Shown here: positions 1 through 5,406 of the stretch, one piece after another
Layout: each line of letters starts with the position of its first letter
Position numbering within the stretch: position 1 is the stretch's first letter
Assembly: GCA_023488865.1 (NCBI GenBank)
Contig: JAMDDG010000022.1
Span: 1-5,406 of the forward strand
Direction of reading: 5' to 3'
Length of the DNA: 5,406 bases
Source of the DNA: Bacteroidota bacterium
Lineage (GTDB): Bacteria; Bacteroidota; Bacteroidia; Bacteroidales; Prolixibacteraceae
Notes under the pieces: model-generated
The model's database searches: none
The model's input: only the letters and a program-made list of their open reading frames with translations
What the model was told of the DNA's origin: nothing
Program-made: the position numbers and the translations under genes

Positions 1-74
1 AGGAGCTGATCAAAGTCCTGGTTACGCCCAACAAGGGCATTAAATTGGTTGACTATCGTATTTAAAAAGCCCAT
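1..74 (-). CDS. Putative portal protein, N-terminal fragment (cut by window edge)
   Basis: An open frame starts at ATG (74-72) and runs off the left end of the window after 24 complete codons. It reads MGFLNTIVNQFNALVGRNQD, then FDQL. The start lies about 19 bases after the TAA stop of the terminase large subunit, behind an A/T-rich leader with no clear Shine-Dalgarno sequence. A competing ATG three bases upstream (79-77) meets a stop after five codons, so 74 is the better start. The portal call is inference from gene order: in most tailed phages the gene after the large terminase encodes the portal, the dodecameric ring through which DNA enters the capsid. The short hydrophobic/amphipathic N-terminus is compatible with this but not diagnostic. 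It could also be another head gene or a small unrelated protein. Confidence 0.5.
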   Translation of the reverse strand, partial: MGFLNTIVNQFNALVGRNQDFDQL

Positions 75-93
75 AGCATTGATTTTTATAAGT

Positions 94-1524
94 TTATACT
101 CCTAATCCTAACATTTCCTTTGTAACATTTTGCGGAACATCTACATCATCATAATCGAAATAAGCGCGCATCAGCATCAGGTCCCGCCAGTCCGGGGAAT
201 GCCCGATATCCTTCTTGATCTCCTCCTTTGGTTTCAGCTTCAATTTTCCGTCTGAGTCAGCATCCCAGGTTTGCAATTGCTCAAGCTCCAGGGTAATAAC
301 TTCCTTCTCTTCCTCACTAACCTCCGCCTCAAAGCCTACATCGTTGTTGTTTATTCTCTCTGCGAGCTTATACCCGCACTGGGTTTGGAGATTCTTATAG
401 TTTTCGTCGTCAAACGGCCTACCTCCATTGCTAAATCCCCGGATCCCGCAGTTATCAACCACTCCGCCACCAACACCATCCTCATCAGCAATGGACCGGT
501 TCTTGGTAATCTTGTGTTTTTGCCTTAGGTGATTGATTGCCTTCTGGATATCCGTAGTTTTGCTGATATCAAACGAAAGGGTATCAATAATTACCCAGTC
601 ATCCCATGCAGCAATCCGGGCCTTATCGGATCCGAATCGGGCAACATCAGCGGTGAGGTACATCTTACCGGATTTCTTTGCCAGATCATTGCCAAATATG
701 GCCAAAAGAGTGTCATAAGCACACAGGGCATTGGGGTTGTCATCGTATTCCCAATTGCCTTTTAACAGGCGTTCTTTTTTGACCTTATCTGAGGTAGATT
801 CAAGAGCTTTAATGTAATCTCGTTCAATGAATGGGTTCTCCTGTACCAGGCAGGGCAAATAGGCCATATACGACGGCAGAGTGCTGTCTTTTGCCGGTTT
901 GAAGAACGTGGTAAACATCCAGTTTTTTTTTGGGTTACACGTGATGAAGAGTTTACGGGTAATGCCGTAAAAGTCATTCAGGTGCCTGCCTATACGGGTT
1001 TTCAGTGTATCATACGCCCCAAAATTGACCTCTCCACCCTCTTCTATCCATCCACCAGTGTATTCGGTGGATCCATAACGTTCATAGAGTGGATCGGACG
1101 GGAGAAAGCGAAGATCCAGCATGTCGATACGGGACCCATTGGCAAATTCAATAAAGTGGTCCTGCCCGTTGTACTTGAAATCAACATCCCGTTGAATGCC
1201 ATACTTTGTACAGACTTTGAAAAAGGTGATCAGGGTTGATTCCCGCAGGCGCTTCAAGGATTCACGGCCAATAAACCACTTGGTACCTGGATAAGCCTGA
1301 CACATCATCGCTAACCAGGAACATCCGGTCCAGGACTTTGCACCTCCCGCAGCGCCACCATATAGGAATTCAACAATATCCGCGTTGGTAAGCATCTGAA
1401 GCGCTATCTCCTGCTTAACATGCTTTTTACCTTCTCTTTCTACAATAAAATTGAAATTCCCCCGCTTGAATAGCTCAATACGGGCAGCAAGCAAAGGGGT
1501 TATATGGCTAATCTGCTGTTGCAT
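94..1524 (-). CDS. Phage terminase large subunit (packaging ATPase and nuclease)
   Basis: This is the motor that pumps phage DNA into the prohead and cuts the concatemer. The preferred start at 1524 gives 476 residues. An N-terminal ATPase domain shows a Walker A-like loop GGAAGGAKS (about residues 56-64), a Walker B-like GGWIEEGGEV (157-166, with Glu where Asp is more usual) and a coupling motif TCNP (195-198). A C-terminal RNase H-like nuclease domain follows, with acidic clusters at DVARFGSD (D293, D300), ADEDGVGGG (D347, D349) and HSPDWRD (D445, D448). All expected parts are present and the length is normal for the family. An upstream in-frame ATG at 1566 would add 14 residues but lies deeper in the small-subunit gene and has no ribosome binding site. 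The 1524 ATG overlaps the small-subunit end by 17 bases and has a weak GAGAAAG just upstream, which suggests translational coupling. The sequence resembles large terminases of Bacteroidota phages. Confidence 0.95.
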   Translation of the reverse strand: MQQQISHITPLLAARIELFKRGNFNFIVEREGKKHVKQEIALQMLTNADIVEFLYGGAAGGAKSWTGCSWLAMMCQAYPGTKWFIGRESLKRLRESTLITFFKVCTKYGIQRDVDFKYNGQDHFIEFANGSRIDMLDLRFLPSDPLYERYGSTEYTGGWIEEGGEVNFGAYDTLKTRIGRHLNDFYGITRKLFITCNPKKNWMFTTFFKPAKDSTLPSYMAYLPCLVQENPFIERDYIKALESTSDKVKKERLLKGNWEYDDNPNALCAYDTLLAIFGNDLAKKSGKMYLTADVARFGSDKARIAAWDDWVIIDTLSFDISKTTDIQKAINHLRQKHKITKNRSIADEDGVGGGVVDNCGIRGFSNGGRPFDDENYKNLQTQCGYKLAERINNNDVGFEAEVSEEEKEVITLELEQLQTWDADSDGKLKLKPKEEIKKDIGHSPDWRDLMLMRAYFDYDDVDVPQNVTKEMLGLGV

Positions 1525-2101
1525 TGGCTTTCTCGAGTAATGAGTGATACACAAGCAATTCCGCATCAGAGAGTTTTGATAGATCCATGGAAGGGATTAA
1601 CGGTTTACCGTCTTTGCCTGTTAATTCGTTCTTGGTAGGGGCCTTGAATCCCAATATGTCGGAGATTGAATCAAGACTTTTCTGTTTATCGTACAGTTTT
1701 ACCTTCAAAGAAGCTCCAAACATGCCCTGCCGAGTTGAAACTTCCTGTATGCAGGCTTTTTCATCGTCGGTCAGCAAATCAAATTCTGTTGGATCATACC
1801 ATCCGTCGCGGAGTTTACCCCCATTCAGAAAAGCAATTTTTTCATGTTCCTTGATGACTCTGAGCGCTGAAATACCCGCTGTTTCGGCCAGGTTATCTTT
1901 CAACCCCTGAATTTTCTTTTTAATATTAGCTTTTGTTAGCATTCTGCACGCAGTAACAGCTGCTGACTTTTCACTGTACCCGGCACGGATAGCCGCCTTA
2001 GTTGCATTATAATCAATGCAATACTCATAACAAAAGGCCTCTTCTTTATCGGTAAGATCTTTGTTAATCTCAGGGGTCTTATCTTGTACTTCTTCCGACA
2101 T
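1508..2101 (-). CDS. Phage terminase small subunit (Terminase_2 family)
   Basis: This 197-residue protein is the DNA-recognition partner of the large terminase; it binds the packaging site and loads the motor. Residues 16-64 form the typical N-terminal helix-turn-helix region of the Terminase_2 family: LTDKEEAFCYEY, then NATKAAIRAGYS, then a conserved helix with AVTACRMLTKANI. The middle part is charged and helical, and KLYDKQKSLDSISDILGF (about 136-153) matches the oligomerisation region seen in these proteins. The C-terminus (about 170-197) is probably the part that contacts the large subunit. The start at 2101 is preceded by an A/T-rich leader without a Shine-Dalgarno sequence, and there is no better alternative start. 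The 3' end overlaps the large-subunit gene by 17 bases. The specific packaging site (cos or pac) could not be located in this window. Confidence 0.92.
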   Translation of the reverse strand: MSEEVQDKTPEINKDLTDKEEAFCYEYCIDYNATKAAIRAGYSEKSAAVTACRMLTKANIKKKIQGLKDNLAETAGISALRVIKEHEKIAFLNGGKLRDGWYDPTEFDLLTDDEKACIQEVSTRQGMFGASLKVKLYDKQKSLDSISDILGFKAPTKNELTGKDGKPLIPSMDLSKLSDAELLVYHSLLEKANATAD

Positions 2102-2120
2102 TTGTGGAATTTATCTACTA

Positions 2121-2128
2121 CAAAAGTA
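2121..2128 (-). promoter_or_regulatory. Candidate Bacteroidota-type -7 box before the terminase genes
   Basis: Read on the minus strand, these bases are TACTTTTG, an exact fit to the TAnnTTTG -7 element of Bacteroidota promoters. The box lies in the 70-base gap between the SNF2 helicase stop (2172) and the terminase small-subunit start (2101), 19 bases before the ATG, so the leader would be very short. No convincing TTG/TTTG -33 element is seen at the expected distance upstream. A match of this size could arise by chance in AT-rich DNA. If real, it would let the packaging genes be transcribed separately from the replication genes. Confidence 0.35.
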
Positions 2129-2171
2129 ATAATCTGTTCCTAATAAGCACACTTATAATGAAAAATTTCAA

Positions 2172-3548
2172 CTATGCAACTTTTTTGTACTTATTTATGA
2201 TCGCTTTGACTGCATTTAGTAAAGCATCTTGCCCTTCCGCTTTACCTTCAAGAGCTAAAAAGACTTTCTGATCAATGGTGCTTACCGTGATCAAGTGGTA
2301 AATAATCACCGGTTTTATTTGTCCCTGCCGGTCGAGTCTGGCATTGGCCTGCTGATACAATTCAAGGCTCCAGTTAAGCCCAAACCAAACAACGATATTT
2401 CCGCCTGCCTGAAGATTTAGCCCGTGTCCTGCGCTGGCAGGGTGGGCCAGCATCACTTGAATCTTTCCCTCGTTCCAGTCTGCAATATCCGACTTACCCT
2501 CAAGTACCCGTGGTTTATACCCTTTTAGCCGCTTTTGGATTCGCTCCAGGTCGTGTTTGAAGGAATAGAAAATCAAAACAGGTTGACCGTTGGCTGCTTC
2601 GACAACTTCCTCGAGGGCTTCCAGCTTCTCATCATGAACTACGTGATAATTCTTCTCTGCATCATAAACCGCTCCGTTTGCAAATTGTCTGAGTTTTGTA
2701 GACAATGCCGCTGCATTGACAGCTGATATATCCGTATCAGACTCAAGTATAGAAAGGACTTGCTGTTTTTCGAATTCATCGTATTTTTCCTGAATTGTCT
2801 TTGGAAGTTTAACCTCGATTGTATGGTTTACCCGCCCGGGAAGGGATAGATAATCTTCGGTCTTCATGCTGATACAGATATCACCAATCTTATCATAAAT
2901 GGCCCTTTCGCTTTCTGTTTTCAAATTGTAGTTAAAAACTACCCGACTATTTCTTTTACCGGGGGTGAAATACTTTTCCCGATATCCGGAAATTGTTTTA
3001 CCAAGTCGTGCTCCCTGGTCAAGGAGATACATCTGGGGCCAGAGATCAATCAGTCCGTTTGGGGCTGGTGTTCCTGTAAGTCCTACAACCCTTTTAACCT
3101 TTGGCCGTATCATCCTGAGAGATTTGAACCGAATAGCCTTAGCAGATTTGAAGGATGACAGCTCATCGATCACAATCATGTCAAACGGAAATGCACTTTG
3201 GTAGTACCCGACAAGCCACGCGACATTTTCACGATTAATCACATAGATATCTGCTTTGGCCTTCAGCGCTTCTTTTCTCTCCCGCTCGGATCCAAGTACC
3301 ACGGATAGCCTCAGATGTTTCAAATGGTCCCACTTTGCGCTTTCTGTTGTCCAAGTATCCTCAGCAACACGTTTAGGGGCGATCACCAAAACCTTACTGA
3401 TCTCGAAGTAATCATTCATCAGCCGGTCAACGGCTGTCAGGGTCGAAACAGTTTTGCCTAACCCCATGTCTAGAAATAGTCCGGCTTCCGGGTTATCAAT
3501 CACATGCTCTGTGGCAAATTCCTGATATGGGTGCGGGATGTATTTCAT
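2172..3548 (-). CDS. SNF2-family DEAD/DEAH-box helicase/translocase
   Basis: This 458-residue superfamily 2 ATPase probably moves along or remodels DNA during phage replication or recombination. The motifs are complete and in order: an upstream Gln (PHPYQ, Q9), Walker A DMGLGKT (27-33), motif Ia APKR (57-60), the DEAH-type box DELS (128-131), motif III LTGTPAPNG (157-165), motif V GHGLNLQ (374-380) and motif VI QQANARLDRQGQ (399-410) with both arginines. It is short for the SNF2 family and has no added accessory domain, as is usual for phage versions. Its ATG overlaps the stop of the upstream VRR-NUC gene in an ATGA arrangement, so the two are probably made together and may act as a nuclease-helicase pair. 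The exact DNA substrate is unknown. The gene ends 70 bases before the terminase small subunit, and no terminator hairpin is visible in that gap. Confidence 0.93.
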   Translation of the reverse strand: MKYIPHPYQEFATEHVIDNPEAGLFLDMGLGKTVSTLTAVDRLMNDYFEISKVLVIAPKRVAEDTWTTESAKWDHLKHLRLSVVLGSERERKEALKAKADIYVINRENVAWLVGYYQSAFPFDMIVIDELSSFKSAKAIRFKSLRMIRPKVKRVVGLTGTPAPNGLIDLWPQMYLLDQGARLGKTISGYREKYFTPGKRNSRVVFNYNLKTESERAIYDKIGDICISMKTEDYLSLPGRVNHTIEVKLPKTIQEKYDEFEKQQVLSILESDTDISAVNAAALSTKLRQFANGAVYDAEKNYHVVHDEKLEALEEVVEAANGQPVLIFYSFKHDLERIQKRLKGYKPRVLEGKSDIADWNEGKIQVMLAHPASAGHGLNLQAGGNIVVWFGLNWSLELYQQANARLDRQGQIKPVIIYHLITVSTIDQKVFLALEGKAEGQDALLNAVKAIINKYKKVA

Positions 3549-3823
3549 TTCAGTAAATCATTTAAGAATTCGTCCAACTTTTCCTGTGAGTCGATCACCA
3601 CTGCTTTGAAGCCTAAACCGGATAACATCTCAAGGCATTTTGCCTGGAGGACTGTTGGCTTTTTTCCGGGTGATTTTGTCTCCACAAAACTTGTTTGACC
3701 TCCCGGCATCAGAACGATCCTGTCCGGCATTCCTGTGTGATATTCTGTCCCGAATTTTAGGGCAATTCCTCCCAGCTTTTTGACTCCCTCTCTTAACTTC
3801 TTTTCAAGTAATTTTTCGTTCAT
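3545..3823 (-). CDS. VRR-NUC domain nuclease
   Basis: This 92-residue protein is almost entirely one VRR-NUC domain, a PD-(D/E)XK-fold nuclease often found beside phage helicases. The visible active-site pattern is an N-terminal Glu (E7 in LLEKKL), GMPDR (G31 to R35, with D34), ETK (E48 to K50) and a downstream Gln (Q60). The spacing fits stand-alone phage VRR-NUC proteins, which are commonly 80 to 120 residues long. The family acts on branched or flap DNA structures in better-studied members such as FAN1; the activity here is inferred. The start at 3823 follows an A-rich leader (CTCAAAAAGTC before the ATG). Its last bases overlap the SNF2 helicase start by four bases. Upstream is a 205-base non-coding gap with GTATAC repeats, so its transcription could be affected by whatever binds them. 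Confidence 0.9.
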   Translation of the reverse strand: MNEKLLEKKLREGVKKLGGIALKFGTEYHTGMPDRIVLMPGGQTSFVETKSPGKKPTVLQAKCLEMLSGLGFKAVVIDSQEKLDEFLNDLLK

Positions 3824-4028
3824 GACTTTTTGAGCTTTTAGGTAGTGGTATACACGGTATACAGATTTTACTCATTTTCCTACGCGTATATGCATTATAG
3901 GATCGTGGGGGTACATATTCGCTCTTTTTCTCTATAATTCTTATTTTATACTACATTAGATATTTTCTGTATACTTCGTATACTTTTGGTGTTTTTCTCT
4001 TTGTTTTCAATGGTTACAATGGTATACA
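3824..4028. other. Non-coding gap, candidate replication origin or control region
   Basis: This is the largest gene-free stretch of the window, between the VapE-like gene and the VRR-NUC gene. No credible short ORF was seen. It holds five of the ten exact GTATAC sites (starting at 3848, 3857, 3969, 3978 and 4022), an 8-base palindrome TACGCGTA (3881-3888), a G run at 3907-3911, and an AT-rich core at about 3916-3970. A TATAAT on the minus strand (3894-3899) could be a -10-like element for the nuclease/helicase pair but lacks a matching -35. The combination of repeated sites around an AT-rich tract next to a primase/helicase gene resembles a phage origin, though no experiment or homolog is available here to confirm it. 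Confidence 0.45.
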
Positions 4029-4145
4029 CTAATTAAAATTTCTGTATACCTCTTGTATACCTTGTTTACCAATCACTTTTTTACCGTGTATACCATTTTG
4101 ACCTTCGTGTATACCATTTTGAAGGTTTTCAGTCCTTCTGTATAC
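3848..4145. repeat. Cluster of GTATAC repeats (iteron-like)
   Basis: Ten exact copies of GTATAC begin at 3848, 3857, 3969, 3978, 4022, 4044, 4055, 4088, 4109 and 4140. A near copy, GTTTAC, begins at 4064. Eight of the ten fit an extended, directional form GGTATACA(C/G/A). Those at 3848, 3857 and 4022 read this way on the plus strand, and those at 4044, 4055, 4088, 4109 and 4140 read this way on the minus strand, so the orientation flips between 4022 and 4044. The pair at 3969/3978 keeps only the core. Spacings between successive exact sites are 9, 112, 9, 44, 22, 11, 33, 21 and 31 bases. A given 6-mer is expected roughly once per 4 kb, so the clustering is far beyond chance. The likely role is binding of a phage initiator or regulator. 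Confidence 0.85.
3916..3970. other. AT-rich tract, possible DNA unwinding element
   Basis: This stretch is close to 80% A+T by hand count, with the plus strand rich in pyrimidines and poor in G. It lies between the GTATAC pair at 3848/3857 and the pair at 3969/3978. Iteron-type origins typically have such an easily melted tract beside the initiator binding sites. The unwinding role is inference; AT-rich intergenic DNA is also common simply because promoters sit there. Confidence 0.35.
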
Positions 4146-5406
4146 CCTCTGACGCCCATATCCTTTGACAAAAACCGGTGCCTTACTCTCCTCCCACCCA
4201 ATTATTGATCGCATAATTGTGTGCAAATCCCGGGTATTGAATTTGGTCATATCGGCTTTTTGCTTGCCAAATAGTTCGCACCATAATTCGGCTATACTGA
4301 CCCTTTGACGAACCATTGTTCCTGCCTCTCCCAGCTCTTCTCCGGCTATGAAATTCCTTCTGGAGTAATAATCCATTTCCGGCCAACTCTCAGGTAAAAG
4401 AGTATCAAGGAAGCCCTGTACAAGCCCTGAACGATCATCCGTTTCAGAGTGTTCCGTTTGCTTGGCAAAGGCCAACTGTTCCAATTCAGCACTCAGGTAA
4501 AGGGTTTCTCCGGCATTAAATAACTTAACTGCCTCAGCCCAAATCTGGTCAACTTCGTAATGGTCCAATTCTTCGAAGATGTTCTTTATAGGAGTCGTTT
4601 CATCGATATCAACAGGCCAAAAACGTCTATTACCTGTTGGGTCTCGCAGAAAGTCTTTGTCGTTGGTTGAGGCAAAAAACACGCACTGGCGAGGGAAATT
4701 CTCAATTCTACGACCGTAAGCAACCCGGTAACGGTCCTCGCATTTTGAGATGAAGTGCTTAATCGTTTCCATTTCAGCTTTCTTCAATCCGGCCAGTTCT
4801 GCCATTTCTAATAGCCAAACACCTTGTATCTGTTCGAAGGCCTCTTTCCCTTGCACTGTTGTGAACGAATCGCTGTACCAATTTCCGCCAAGCTTTTTAA
4901 TGATTGTGCTTTTCCCTTTTCCCTGTTTACCAACAAGTACGAGAACATAATCAAATTTGCATCCAGGACGGAATATTCTTGCCACTGCTGCTACCAGGAT
5001 CTTACGTGTGACTGCTCTCACGTAATCACTATCTTCAGCTCCCAGATAATCAATAAGCATGGTTTCAATCCTTAATTCACCGTCCCACGCAAGCGAGCTG
5101 AGATAATCCTTTACAGGATGGAATGCGTTTTTGTGAACCGTGAGTGCAACAGCATCCTGCACTTTTTGAATTCCGGTCAGATCGTAGGTTTTCTCCAGGT
5201 AGTGTCTGATCCCGGAGTCATCCTTATCACACAGATAGAAATCCTTTTGCCCCAATTTTCTCCACGGGAGGTCACCCAAGGCAACCTCACGCTGTTCAAA
5301 TTTATTCAGAGCAAGTTTTTTCTTCAGATACGGATCGTTATCCAGCACAATCAGCATGTTGTCGATGGTGTTTTTGTAATTACCCTTTTTATCTACATCC
5401 ACGAAG
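4029..5406 (-). CDS. Virulence-associated E (VapE) family primase/helicase, 5' end missing
   Basis: The frame is open through the right edge, so only the C-terminal 458 or so residues are present. The first possible start inside the window (GTG at 5402) is probably not real, because the codon before it is an ordinary TTC (Phe). Numbering from that GTG, the ATPase core shows Walker A GKQGKGKST (158-166), a Walker B-like VWLLEMAEL (195-203), a sensor-type FFASTND (242-248) and an arginine-finger segment GNRRFWP (257-263). This is the VapE fold, a superfamily 3-like helicase found in phage and island replication proteins; full-length versions usually carry a primase domain at the missing N-terminus. 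It probably unwinds DNA at the phage origin. The last 35 or so residues, after GYGRQRVYRR, form a low-complexity tail (NGIHEGQNGIHG, GKQGIQEVYR). The tail is written by GTATAC repeats in two reading frames, and the same repeats continue past the TAG stop. Confidence 0.92.
   Translation of the reverse strand, partial: FVDVDKKGNYKNTIDNMLIVLDNDPYLKKKLALNKFEQREVALGDLPWRKLGQKDFYLCDKDDSGIRHYLEKTYDLTGIQKVQDAVALTVHKNAFHPVKDYLSSLAWDGELRIETMLIDYLGAEDSDYVRAVTRKILVAAVARIFRPGCKFDYVLVLVGKQGKGKSTIIKKLGGNWYSDSFTTVQGKEAFEQIQGVWLLEMAELAGLKKAEMETIKHFISKCEDRYRVAYGRRIENFPRQCVFFASTNDKDFLRDPTGNRRFWPVDIDETTPIKNIFEELDHYEVDQIWAEAVKLFNAGETLYLSAELEQLAFAKQTEHSETDDRSGLVQGFLDTLLPESWPEMDYYSRRNFIAGEELGEAGTMVRQRVSIAELWCELFGKQKADMTKFNTRDLHTIMRSIIGWEESKAPVFVKGYGRQRVYRRTENLQNGIHEGQNGIHGKKVIGKQGIQEVYRNFN

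Noticed and set aside
762..977. 71-codon minus-strand frame inside the terminase large-subunit gene
   Set aside because: It is an alternate frame of the terminase with no start signal or family features; it matters only as the possible landing frame for slippage at the A9 run.
215..1239. Several open frames on the plus strand opposite the terminase large subunit
   Set aside because: They are short, overlap one another, lie wholly antisense to a well-supported gene and show no recognisable motif.
1525..1566. Upstream ATG start for the terminase large subunit (14 extra residues)
   Set aside because: It has no ribosome binding site, would overlap the small-subunit gene by 59 bases, and the extra residues do not look like the family N-terminus.
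2150..2185. Terminator after the SNF2 helicase
   Set aside because: Only a five-base self-complementary stretch around TGAAATTTTTCA with almost no loop is seen; there is no GC-rich stem followed by a T run.
3981..3988. TACTTTTG -7 box on the plus strand in the gap after the VapE-like gene
   Set aside because: It would drive transcription antisense to the replication gene, has no -33 partner, and is largely made by a GTATAC site followed by a T run.
3848..4145. CRISPR array as an explanation for the repeated GTATAC units
   Set aside because: The repeats are only 6 to 9 bases, spacing is irregular, and half of them lie in coding DNA.
4183..4386. 67-codon minus-strand frame inside the 3' part of the VapE-like gene
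   Set aside because: It is an out-of-frame shadow rich in Arg and Gly, with no motif and no start signal.

Overview
The window is a piece of a tailed double-stranded DNA phage or prophage genome, with every real gene on the minus strand. Transcription runs from position 5406 down to position 1. In that order it carries a virulence-associated-E type primase/helicase (5' end cut off), a small VRR-NUC nuclease, an SNF2-type helicase, the terminase small subunit, the terminase large subunit, and the first 24 codons of a further gene that is probably the portal protein. This is the usual junction between the replication module and the start of the DNA packaging module in siphophage-like genomes. 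No tRNA, CRISPR array, insertion sequence, integrase or clear intrinsic terminator was seen.

The host is most likely a member of the Bacteroidota. The terminase large subunit looks like those of phages from that phylum, ribosome binding sites are A-rich rather than strong Shine-Dalgarno sequences, and a TAnnTTTG-type -7 box lies before the terminase genes. This is inference; nothing in the window names the host.

The genes are tightly packed. The nuclease and SNF2 helicase overlap by 4 bases (ATGA), the two terminase genes overlap by 17 bases, and the large terminase and putative portal are about 19 bases apart. The exceptions are a 70-base gap before the terminase genes, which may hold a promoter, and a 205-base gap (3824-4028) between the VapE-like gene and the nuclease.

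The most interesting signal is at that second gap. Ten exact copies of the palindromic hexamer GTATAC, plus one near copy, lie between 3848 and 4145, and none was found elsewhere in the window by eye. They extend from the last 120 bases of the VapE-like coding sequence through the stop codon and across the gap. Most fit an extended form GGTATACA(C/G/A). Inside the gene they fall in two different reading frames, so the DNA rather than the protein appears to be conserved. Many spacings are close to whole helical turns (11, 21, 22, 31, 33, 44), and two exact pairs plus one exact/near-copy pair are 9 bases apart. A strongly AT-rich stretch lies between the outer pairs. This looks like an iteron-type replication origin, or an operator cluster, embedded in the 3' end of the replication gene.
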